NCBI GenBank assembly: GCA_045105075.1
Contig: JBGCDD010000094.1
Span: 1 to 6,954, forward strand
Length of the DNA stretch: 6,954 bases
Source: JBGCDD01 sp045105075
Lineage (GTDB): Bacteria > Pseudomonadota > Alphaproteobacteria > Rhodobacterales > Rhodobacteraceae
Reading direction: 5' to 3'
Part shown: in pieces, positions 1-5,824 of the stretch
How positions within the stretch are numbered: the stretch's first letter is position 1
Layout: every line of letters starts with the position of its first letter
Translations under genes and position numbers: made by a program
Notes under the pieces: generated by a model
What the model saw: the letters and a program-made list of their open reading frames with translations, nothing else
Database searches by the model: none
Told to the model about the DNA's origin: nothing

Positions 1-10
1 CTGCCGGGCA
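1..10 (-). repeat. Right end of a palindromic element (copy 0, cut by window edge)
   Basis: The window opens with CTGCCGGGCAG, identical to the right-hand box of copy E at 4461-4471 and nearly identical to those of copies A and D. Only this box is visible; the hairpin and the CCCCTCTC box would lie before the window. It is in the same window orientation as copies A-E, but its host reading frame is on the plus strand, so relative to the host gene it is inverted compared with copies A-E. An 11-base match alone could be chance; the call rests on the identity to E and on the similar IS3-type context. Confidence 0.5.
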
Positions 11-112
11 GTGGTTCGAGCGCTTGAGCAATTTGAGGGCTCCGCGCACGACGCGCTTGCCCAACGTGACGACCAAGAATATGAAACTCAAACCCGCAAA
101 CTCTCGTTATGA
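2..112 (+). CDS. C-terminal tail of a probable IS3-family transposase (partial)
   Basis: An open frame enters from the left edge and ends at TGA 110-112, giving about 36 residues that finish ALAQRDDQEYETQTRKLSL. The motif FEGSAHDALA followed by a short tail ending in Thr-x-x-Leu-x-Leu resembles the variable C-terminal tail of many IS3-family OrfB proteins, which come after the DDE catalytic core. The frame stops 26 bases before a GGGGGGCAGGTCA sequence that looks like an IS3-type right terminus, which is the usual spacing. The first codons fall within copy 0 of the palindromic element. The catalytic core is outside the window, so this is a family resemblance only; it could instead be the end of an unrelated protein. 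Confidence 0.4.
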   Translation, partial: CRAVVRALEQFEGSAHDALAQRDDQEYETQTRKLSL

Positions 113-125
113 ATGAGGGAGCCTC

Positions 126-138
126 GGGGGGCAGGTCA
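126..138 (+). mobile_element. Possible right terminus of an IS3-family element
   Basis: GGGGGGCAGGTCA, read outward as TGACCTGCCCCCC, matches the general form of terminal inverted repeats of IS407/IS3-group elements (TGACCTGCCCCC-like ends). It lies just after the stop of the transposase-like tail. The matching left end and the target duplication are outside the window, so the boundary at 138 is provisional. Confidence 0.35.
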
Positions 139-587
139 GCCAAAGTGTAGGTTTTCATATCAGAATGTATCCTGTCATTTGAAGCGAGGCGCGACCTTCA
201 GGTGAAAGCAGTATGACGTACAACTTGAGATCAAAAATATCAATTTAGCAGTACGATTTCGGCGAGCAATCCTGATTTGTCCTTGGCGTTAGGGCTACTT
301 TACCCAATGCAAGACACCAGCATTGAAAGAGACTGTAGCATGACGCCAGACTTAGTTGGGCTTTGTTTGATCAATATCGAAGTATATCGTCTTGCAGAAT
401 TAGATCACGTAGAAACAAAGCAAATTGCTTTGGCCAGCGGCTCGATCATTTACAATGATGGATATGTCGTGTGACGAGAGGGAATGATCCATCAACCGCG
501 CCGTGCTATCCCAAAAACCTCAATACAGCCATAGATAGAAATCAGTGCGACCGATTTATGCAACGATGCTCACGGTTTCATGGCGTT
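139..587. other. Gene-poor, AT-richer spacer with one doubtful small ORF
   Basis: No recognisable gene, RNA or promoter was found. The only open frame of note runs from ATG 307 to TGA 472-474 on the plus strand (55 residues from MQDTSIERD to YNDGYVV; a TTG at 277 would lengthen it to 65). Its composition is protein-like, with an ELDHVETKQIALASG stretch, but there is no well-spaced ribosome binding site and I recognise no family. It may be a gene remnant. A 6-bp hairpin (ATCATT/AATGAT, 445-459) lies inside it. No convincing rho-independent terminator was seen downstream of the RTX gene, which ends at 588. Confidence 0.3.
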
Positions 588-2069
588 CTATGAGAAGAAA
601 AAATCCGCGGCCTCAAGAGTTAAACCTGCCAAGTCGGCCAGCACAATAGTGCCGTTGTCATGGGCGATGCGCAGTGCGGCGCCGTAGTGTTGTATGGTCA
701 GGCTTGCAAATCCTCCGGCGTGTCCGGAAATCTCGATGGTGTCAAATCCCGCTTGAAAATCGGCGATTCGATCCGCGCCACTGTTTTCACCAAAGACAAA
801 GACGTCCGTGCCTGCGCCGCCATTCAGATGGTCGTCGCCCGTCCCTCCGTTCAATCTGTCAGCGCCCTGCCCGCCGCGCAGTTTATCCGAACCAGCGTCT
901 CCGCGCAGATCATTGCCGCCTGCATTGCCACCCAACCTGTCGTTGTCTTCTCCACCGCTCAAGCGATCCGAATGGCGCCCGCCCAACAACAAATCGTCGC
1001 CGTAACCTCCCAAAACGGAACCTGTGACAATGCCTGCACTGCCCGCTCGGTAGACATCGGTGCCGAAAGACAGATCGACATCGCCTTTAATGCGCCCATC
1101 ATTCAAGACGCGATCACTGTAGGCGCCTGTATTGACATCACCGATAACACGGCCCGTGTTTTGCAAATCAATTCGGGCAGAGATTGATTGCAGAGCCGCG
1201 TTACCGCCGACAATTAGATCTACATTAATGATACGCACCAATTCCGAATCAAAACCATCTGTTCTGATCCCGAATTCGGTTCCCAAAATCCGACCACTGT
1301 TTTCGATATGCGTCGACGCATCTGTCAAGCGGACACCCGTTCCGCCTTCGATAAGTCCAGAAATGCTGATCTCGTTATCGGAGCCAGCAAAAAACATGAT
1401 TGCGGAATACTGTGATTTTGCGATCAAGACGCCTTCATTTGTGATGGAATTGTGTGCGCCACCACTGAAAGCAATGGCATGATTATCGCCTTCGATATAT
1501 CCTGTATTCTGAATGTCCGTTCGAAGGTTGCTAAATGCGGCAATTGCACTTTTTTCAGAAGATATAAAACCAGAGTTTTCGATCAAACTGTCGGAATTGC
1601 TTTCCAACGCTATCCCGTAAAGTTCTCCGACCATCTGCCCAGTGTTGGTTATGGTCGCAAATTCACTGAAGAAAGACCAAATCGCCGCATAACCATCATA
1701 GAGCAACCCGTCATTGCTGATTGTATTGAATCTGCCTTGACCTACGCCCACGGCAACGCCCCCTGGCCCTGGTTCAGCGCTTTCCGTGGTAAAAACAGAG
1801 CCGCTTTCATTGATTATGACAGTATTGTTGCCAACACGATTGTCATTGGCCAGCGTCTGGGTTCCAGACAGATAAACGACGCGTTTGTCGCCAGACACAG
1901 TGCCATCCACGATCAGCGTTACATGATTGTCGTCGCTTGTCGCTCTGGTCATCACGTCCAAAACACCTGGTGTGCCTGTCACATCGACGCCCTCAGCGAT
2001 GAGGACCGTTTCGAACTTTTCAAAGGTGAGCTGACCTGTGAAAGAGGTCGAGATTACACGCTGAGCCAT
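588..2069 (-). CDS. Secreted RTX calcium-binding protein with beta-helix repeats
   Basis: A 493-residue protein probably exported by a type I (ABC/HlyD/TolC) system. There is no N-terminal signal peptide. Residues about 85-330 carry repeats of the type I-x-N-x-G-x-I/V-x-G (ITNTGQMVG, IENSGFISS, IQNTGYIEG, ITNEGVLIA, IENSGRILG). The Asn positions 119, 142, 165, 188 and 211 are exactly 23 residues apart, as expected for coils of a right-handed parallel beta-helix. Residues about 354-425 are RTX nonapeptides (GGYGDD, GGTGDD, GGAGTD) that bind calcium outside the cell. Residues about 420-493 resemble the M10 serralysin C-terminal region, ending in the hydrophobic DFFFS typical of type I secretion signals. 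The ATG at 2069 has a GGGG about 7 bases upstream, a weak ribosome site. No protease motif (HExxH) is present, so an adhesin or surface-layer role is more likely than an enzyme; that is inference. No exporter genes lie nearby. Confidence 0.85.
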   Translation of the reverse strand: MAQRVISTSFTGQLTFEKFETVLIAEGVDVTGTPGVLDVMTRATSDDNHVTLIVDGTVSGDKRVVYLSGTQTLANDNRVGNNTVIINESGSVFTTESAEPGPGGVAVGVGQGRFNTISNDGLLYDGYAAIWSFFSEFATITNTGQMVGELYGIALESNSDSLIENSGFISSEKSAIAAFSNLRTDIQNTGYIEGDNHAIAFSGGAHNSITNEGVLIAKSQYSAIMFFAGSDNEISISGLIEGGTGVRLTDASTHIENSGRILGTEFGIRTDGFDSELVRIINVDLIVGGNAALQSISARIDLQNTGRVIGDVNTGAYSDRVLNDGRIKGDVDLSFGTDVYRAGSAGIVTGSVLGGYGDDLLLGGRHSDRLSGGEDNDRLGGNAGGNDLRGDAGSDKLRGGQGADRLNGGTGDDHLNGGAGTDVFVFGENSGADRIADFQAGFDTIEISGHAGGFASLTIQHYGAALRIAHDNGTIVLADLAGLTLEAADFFFS

Positions 2070-2322
2070 AAGTTACCCCGAAATTATTCCCTCCCCTAAA
2101 ATATCAGCAAAAATGGGCGATTTTTGGTCCGATTGACATAAAACTGGCTTCATCCATTGACCAATCTTTTGGCAAAGCAGAGAGCAAACAAGATGCTCTG
2201 ATGAGGGCCATTTTTGATTCCACCGACGTTTCTGACCTATAGTGCGTCCTTTTCCATTCGGAGCAGATGTGTGCACTGACGACGCTTTTGTAACAACTTG
2301 CACTTCAGAGACGTCCATTCGA
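2070..2322. other. Intergenic region upstream of the RTX gene
   Basis: These 253 bases separate the recombinase remnant from the RTX gene and must hold the RTX promoter. An AT-rich stretch lies on the minus strand at about 2095-2130 (GCTGATATTTT, with a G-rich AGGGGAGGG at 2090-2098), but I cannot assign -35 and -10 boxes with confidence. No terminator hairpin with a T-run was found after the recombinase stop at 2323. Open frames here are short and overlap real genes out of frame. Confidence 0.3.
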
Positions 2323-3374
2323 TCAACCGGGCTTTTTAGCGTCAGTCGGTTCATTCGCTTTGCGAGCGTTTTTGAAAAGGAACTCTGACAACACGTCGAA
2401 CGCTTCGATCTTTTCTGCATCGGTCAGGTTGGTTGGCACAAACGTCTCGTTGTCTGCGATGCTTTCCAACACTTCGAACCTGCGCTCGGGAGAGAACTTC
2501 CCGTAGTGTGTCTGAGTGATGCGCTGGTTTTCGCGGCTTGCCGTCTTAAAAGCCTGGGTCACCGCATGGATCGAGCGCATGACCGGTACCGGCCCCCTGT
2601 GAGCTTGTGTGGGGTGTCCAGAACAGCTTGGGTCGGGAACAACGCGTCTTCACCACCCAGACCAAACGCCCTCATTTTCGTCAGCCATTCCACAAACGTT
2701 TGCGCAAAGAAATCAGGAATCGGAAACCATAAAATCCGATCATTTTTACCGTTCTTGGCCCGCACGACACTGGCGTCTTGCAGGATCTGGCGTTTGCTTA
2801 TGTCGACGTGTTTCACCCGCAGCGAAACAAGCGTGTCGGCGCGCAGACCTCCCAAAAACGCCAACGCAAAGAGGGCACGGTCACGCTGGTCTTTGAGCGT
2901 TCTGGACGGCATCGCAATCAGCATCTGCTCGGCCTCGGCAATGGACGGATAGGCCTTGTCCTGGGTTGGCAAAGCCTTCGCCAGGATCGCCTTGGGCAGC
3001 TTGAAATACTCTGGCAGATCCTTGGGCAACCGCCTGAACCCATCCTGCTTCAGCAACCAGTTAAAGAAGGATGTCAGATGCGAGGCGATGTGCGCGACCG
3101 AGGACCTCGCCAGCCGATCGGGCGCGTCGGCTTGGGTGCGCCGTTTCAGGTCATCCCGGACCTTGCAGACATGTTTGATCGTAACCCTGGCGAAGTCTTT
3201 TCCGTCGGTCACGGTCTCAAAATAGCGGATGGCCGCCAGATGCCTGTCGACAGTTTTGGGATCATACTGACCCGCGTAGCTCTGCCATTTATGCAGCGTG
3301 CGGTCGTTCGCAAACCACAGATTTTGGGTATTCTTTTGCGCGCTGATCCCAATACCACCCGGAACTTGGGTGTT
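2323..3374 (-). pseudogene. Tyrosine recombinase/integrase, N-terminally truncated and frameshifted
   Basis: Once a site-specific recombinase of the phage-integrase family. From 3374 downward the frame reads a SAM-like core-binding domain (LHKWQSYAGQYDPKTVDRHL, then HIASHLTSFFNWLLKQDG) and the start of the catalytic domain with box I Arg in FLGGLRADTLVSLRVKHVD and a Lys loop in VRAKNGKNDRILWFP. After LDTPHKLTG the frame is lost at a G5 run (CCCCC on the plus strand near 2593-2597) and continues in another frame as GPVPVMRSIHAVTQAFK, ending with the Tyr-bearing ITQTHYGKFSPERRFEVLESI. Between AFKTASREN and QRITQTHYG about 40-50 residues that normally carry the HxxR and H/W residues seem to be missing, so the enzyme would be dead even without the frameshift. 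The N-terminus stops at the IS remnant junction. GTG 3212 begins an uninterrupted piece but is not a real start. The frameshift alone could be a sequencing error; the deletion and truncation could not. Confidence 0.75.
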
Positions 3375-3508
3375 TCATTCGCCTCGTAGCTTGCCATTGA
3401 AGCTTTCGATGAAGCCATTCTGCTGGGGCTTTCCGGGCGCAATGTAATGCCAATCGATATCCGTTCCCTGACCCTACTTGAGAATAGCCATGCTGATGAG
3501 CTCGGTGC

Positions 3509-3551
3509 CCCCTCTCGGCAGATTTGGCTTTACCAAATCGCCTGCCGGGCA
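3509..3551 (-). repeat. Palindromic element copy A
   Basis: On the plus strand: CCCCTCTC (3509-3516), a hairpin with GGCAGATTTGG against CCAAATCGCC around a CTTTA loop, then TGCCGGGCA (3543-3551). An outer stem TGCCC (3506-3510)/GGGCA (3547-3551) can also form. It interrupts the OrfB motif SDNGTEL: translated on the minus strand the insert reads SRCPAGDLVKPNLPRG, and the net gain is 15 codons, so the frame is kept. Its stem sequence is close to that of copy B. Confidence 0.8.
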
Positions 3552-4024
3552 ACGGCTATCCGAAACGATTGTCTTCGGCATGCCCCGTTCAGCGATCACC
3601 TTATCCAGTTCCCGCGCAACGCGATGACCAGACAGCAAGGTCTCTGCCACCAGCACCAAGTTCTCACGGCTGAAGTCATCAACGACTGCAAAATTGCGAA
3701 AACGTCGCCCATCCGTCAGCGTATCAGATACGAAATCCAAGGGTCGGAACATCAGGCACGACCATCGGCTTGCGCCTCCCTAAAGCGCGCTTCCGCCCAC
3801 CTCTACGACGCACCTGCAGCTTCTCCTCGCGATAAATGCGCCTCACTTTCTTGTGGTTCACCTCAAAGCCTTCCTGCGCAATCATCGCGTGGATGCGGCG
3901 ACACCCAAACCGACGCTTTTCCCTGGATACTCGCTTGATCGCATCGCGCAGTTCGGCACCATCACCACGGCGCGACAGATACCGCACCGATGACCGGTCG
4001 ATCTGAAACACTTCACACGCCCGC

Positions 4025-4065
4025 CCACTCTCGGCAGTTTTGCTGCACAAATCGCCTGCCGGAGC
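4025..4065 (-). repeat. Palindromic element copy B
   Basis: On the plus strand: CCACTCTC (4025-4032, one change from consensus), hairpin GGCAGTTTTG / CAAATCGCC with loop CTGCA, then TGCCGGAGC (4057-4065), a degenerate right box. It sits between GVSD and RACEVFQIDRSSV of OrfB and is translated in frame as DTAPAGDLCSKTAESG, again a net 15 codons. Sharing PAGDL with copy A shows the same reading phase. Confidence 0.75.
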
Positions 4066-4113
4066 GGTGTCATCGCTCACACCATGCACCTCGCACAAGT
4101 GGACCACAGCTTT

Positions 4114-4149
4114 CCCCTCTCATCGATACTGCGTATCGACTGTCGGGCA
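4114..4149 (-). repeat. Palindromic element copy C
   Basis: On the plus strand: CCCCTCTC (4114-4121), stem ATCGATAC, loop TGC, stem GTATCGAC, then TGTCGGGCA (4141-4149, one change). Seven of eight stem positions pair. It separates MVTP from KAVVHLCEVHG at the start of OrfB and introduces an in-frame TGA, so it blocks translation there. Confidence 0.8.
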
Positions 4150-4243
4150 AGGAACGGGCGTCACCATTTTTGAATTGATGTCTCGCAGCATGGCGCGCGC
4201 CTATTGTCCTCGAGCGCTCACCATCGCTTCGTATCAGACGGCT

Positions 4244-4278
4244 CCCCTCTCACACATGTAAGCATGTGTTGCCGGGCA
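4244..4278 (-). repeat. Palindromic element copy D
   Basis: On the plus strand: CCCCTCTC (4244-4251), stem ACACATG, loop TAAG, stem CATGTGT, then TGCCGGGCA (4270-4278). The 7-bp stem is perfect and shares no sequence with the stems of the other copies, while both boxes match consensus exactly. It separates SKYGGM from PSDTKRW of OrfA and changes the reading frame. Confidence 0.85.
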
Positions 4279-4365
4279 ATGCATACCACCATACTTTGAG
4301 CCGCATTTGCAAAACGTTGCCGAGCTGATCCCATGCCGCCGACATACATCTGCAGTCTTCTCGCC

Positions 4366-4414
4366 GTTACTCGCTACAATTGATCCACTGGATCAATTGC
4401 TTAACGCTCAAACC
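4366..4414. repeat. Hairpin insertion F, a different family
   Basis: A perfect palindrome with 11-bp arms (CAATTGATCCA at 4377-4387 and its complement at 4389-4399) around a single central C. It sits in 49 bases of foreign sequence between the OrfA pieces MIKEQ and GEKTADVCRRHG. Neither the CCCCTCTC nor the TGCCGGGCA box is present, so it is not a plain copy of the A-E family. It may be a second element type or a copy whose flanks have changed. Confidence 0.6.
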
Positions 4415-4431
4415 CTGTTCCTTGATCATCG

Positions 4432-4470
4432 CCCCTCTTGGGATCATGCGTCGCATGACCCTGCCGGGCA
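4432..4470 (-). repeat. Palindromic element copy E
   Basis: On the plus strand: CCCCTCTT (4432-4439, one change), stem GGGATCATGCG, a minimal loop, stem CGCATGACCC (one bulged A at 4443), then TGCCGGGCA (4462-4470). It interrupts the OrfA motif QIIGMIKEQ between QII and MIKEQ and brings a stop codon. Its right box with flanking bases, CTGCCGGGCAGTG, equals the sequence at the start of the window. Confidence 0.85.
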
Positions 4471-4620
4471 GTGAATGATCTGTTTATCCGTGAATCGTGC
4501 CTTCCTTTGTCCGTCCTTTTGTTGGGCGGACTCCACACAAATCTGGAGAAGCTTCAGGCGCCCAGGTCAAGGGCTGGAAACGACAGACAGGTGAGAACAG
4601 TTGTTCGTCGAGCTTACGTC

Positions 4621-5793
4621 TCAAAGAGAAGCTTCGTAGATCTGGCGCGCATCCTGTTTCGTAACTTCGCGAGGGTTGTTCACCAACAGGCGGGTCTGGT
4701 TCATCGCGTCCGTTGCCAGACGGTCAAGATCCGCGTCTTTGATCCCGACGTGGCGCAGACCACTTTCCAGCCCCAGGTCGATGTTGAGCTGAACGAGGCG
4801 GGCAACGAAGTCATCGCAAATCGTGGCCGCGGACCGGTTCGTGTCAATGTCAGGGAAAACATGCGGGGCGAGGTCGGCATAGGCCTGAGCACAGCTTGGT
4901 GCGTTAAACCGCATGACCTCGGCCAAAACCAAAGCGTTCGACAATCCGTGCGGCACATGGAACAGACTGCCGATGGGATAGGCCAAAGCGTGGACGGCGG
5001 CGACGGGCGCATTGGCAAAGGCCTGTCCTGCCAACATGGAGCCAAGCAACATATTCCCCCGCGCCTCTATATTGCTGCCATTGCTGACGGCTTCGCGGAT
5101 GTTTGCCCCCAACAGGTCAAGCGCCTGAACCGCGAGAATTTTCGAGATCGGATTGTTGTTCGCATTTGTCGATGTATACGCCTCGATCGCGTGGACCATC
5201 GCGTCAACGCCCGTGGCGGCCGTGATCGCAGGAGGCAATCCGAGGGTCAGTTCGGCGTCCAGCAGCGCCACATCCGGCAGGATGATCGGCGACACGATGC
5301 CCTTCTTCTCTTCCGCGCCTGTGGTCAGGATCGAGACGGCTGTGACCTCTGATCCGGTTCCGGCTGTTGTGGGCACCAGCACCAAGGGCAGGCGTGACCC
5401 TGTCGCTTGATTGACGCCGTAAGCCTGTTCGATCGATTGATCCGAATGGGCCAGCAGGGCAATCACCTTGGCCACGTCCATCGAGCTGCCTCCCCCAAAG
5501 CCCACAACGCAGGCGATGTTTTTGGCCTTGGCGATTTCGACTGCGGCCAGAACGGTTGTGGCTTTGGGGTCGGGTTCGACTGCGTCAAAGACGGTTACGT
5601 CGAAACCGGTGTCCTTGATGCTTTGTAATGCGCCGTCACACAGGCCCAGCTTGACGATACCGGGGTCGGTGACAAACAGCACCTTTGTGGCCGTTTCGGC
5701 AAAAGGCAAACCTTTCAACAACCTGCCGAGATGCGCTGCACCGCCTGCGGTTTGCCGGATCGATGGGGTCGTGTTGAATGTGAAATCTGGCAT
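4621..5793 (-). CDS. Iron-containing alcohol dehydrogenase (group III ADH)
   Basis: A 390-residue NAD(P)-dependent dehydrogenase of the Fe-ADH family (PF00465), which interconverts alcohols or hydroxyacids and aldehydes or ketones in the cytoplasm; the substrate cannot be read from sequence. The N-terminal Rossmann-like domain has the nucleotide motif GGGSSMD (100-106) and PTTAGTGSE (141-149). The metal ligands are all present: Asp197 and His201 (GVDAMVHAIEAY), His268 and His282, with the 14-residue spacing of FucO-like enzymes (HALAYPIGSLFHVPHG). Length is typical. The ATG at 5793 is chosen because GGGAG lies 6 bases upstream and homologous sequence begins there; an upstream ATG at 5955 would add a 54-residue arginine-rich leader running back into the preceding gene. 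It starts 31 bases after the ene-reductase stop, so the two are probably co-transcribed. About 80 bases separate its stop from the IS remnant, with no clear terminator. Confidence 0.93.
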   Translation of the reverse strand: MPDFTFNTTPSIRQTAGGAAHLGRLLKGLPFAETATKVLFVTDPGIVKLGLCDGALQSIKDTGFDVTVFDAVEPDPKATTVLAAVEIAKAKNIACVVGFGGGSSMDVAKVIALLAHSDQSIEQAYGVNQATGSRLPLVLVPTTAGTGSEVTAVSILTTGAEEKKGIVSPIILPDVALLDAELTLGLPPAITAATGVDAMVHAIEAYTSTNANNNPISKILAVQALDLLGANIREAVSNGSNIEARGNMLLGSMLAGQAFANAPVAAVHALAYPIGSLFHVPHGLSNALVLAEVMRFNAPSCAQAYADLAPHVFPDIDTNRSAATICDDFVARLVQLNIDLGLESGLRHVGIKDADLDRLATDAMNQTRLLVNNPREVTKQDARQIYEASL

Positions 5794-5824
5794 GTCTGCT
5801 CCCTTTAATTGGTGATCAAATGCG

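Larger units (their letters stand above)
3375..4167 (-). pseudogene. IS3-family transposase OrfB, multiply disrupted
   Basis: From ATG 4167 the pieces read MVTP, [copy C], KAVVHLCEVHGVSD, [copy B], RACEVFQIDRSSVRY (HTH_21 region), then RRFGCRRIHAMIAQEGFEVN and the basic RRRGGRKRALGRRKPMVVPD. A short deletion near 3735-3740 removes about four residues (QRWS-like) and shifts frame. The rve/DDE integrase core follows: LDFVSDTLTDGRRF (first Asp), DDFSREN, MPKTIVSD (second Asp), [copy A], GTELISMAILK, a stop where Trp is expected (TAG), TDIDWHYIAPGKPQQNGFIESFNGKLR (catalytic Glu in IESFNG), then truncation. All three acidic residues survive but are not in one frame. Copy A sits immediately after the second catalytic Asp. 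Certainly non-functional. Confidence 0.8.
4168..4510 (-). pseudogene. IS3-family OrfA (helix-turn-helix protein), multiply disrupted
   Basis: OrfA of IS3 elements supplies the DNA-binding HTH and a leucine zipper for the OrfAB transposase. The pieces here, 5' to 3' on the minus strand, are: KARFTDKQII, [copy E], MIKEQ, [hairpin F], GEKTADVCRRHGISSATF and SKYGGM (HTH), [copy D], PSDTKRW, ALEDN, then AMLRDINSK at the end. Between ALED and NAMLRD about 15-20 leucine-zipper residues seem deleted, and in-frame stops are present. No start codon is visible directly before KARFTD, so the N-terminal few codons are probably lost too. Identification relies on the order of these conserved blocks, which matches OrfA exactly, and on orfB following directly. 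Confidence 0.75.
3375..4540 (-). mobile_element. Decayed IS3-family insertion sequence carrying palindromic inserts
   Basis: The remains of an IS3-family element (orfA/orfB, DDE transposase) are readable on the minus strand from about 4540 to 3375. The 3' part is missing: OrfB ends at FNGKLRGE directly against recombinase sequence, whereas family members usually continue ECLNE and roughly 50 or more residues. The 5' boundary is set loosely at about 4540, where TGTGTGGAGTCC could be the left terminus; no matching right end exists in the window. Within it are hairpin insertions A-F, an internal deletion in orfA, a small deletion in orfB and a nonsense codon, so it cannot make transposase. The interruptions were located by comparing the pieces with the conserved IS3 protein pattern from memory. 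Confidence 0.8.

Noticed and set aside
445..483. A possible further palindromic element (hairpin ATCATT/AATGAT followed by GAGAGGGA)
   Set aside because: The hairpin is not next to the box, and no TGCCCGGCA box lies upstream, so the match to the element family is probably chance.
1452..2099. A 215-residue plus-strand open frame
   Set aside because: Antisense shadow of the RTX gene, made open by its biased codon use; no domain or ribosome site.
2581..2594. Palindromic GACCGGTACCGGCC in the recombinase remnant
   Set aside because: It encodes the expected GPVPV residues in the second frame and has no element boxes; a coincidence of GC-rich coding sequence.
2778..3389. A 203-residue plus-strand open frame
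   Set aside because: Antisense to the recombinase remnant and running into the IS junction; the minus-strand reading has clear recombinase motifs.
3509..4470. CRISPR array or integron attC array
   Set aside because: Spacing between copies is irregular (about 50 to 475 bases) and the intervening DNA is transposase code, not unique spacers or gene cassettes; no cas or integron integrase gene is present.
4589..4602. Short hairpin GAACA/TGTTC after the alcohol dehydrogenase as a terminator
   Set aside because: Only a 5-bp stem with a 2-base loop and no following T-run on the minus strand.
4471..5352. A 293-residue plus-strand open frame
   Set aside because: It lies antisense to the alcohol dehydrogenase, whose motifs and metal ligands are complete; the plus-strand frame begins in the IS remnant and has no family signature.
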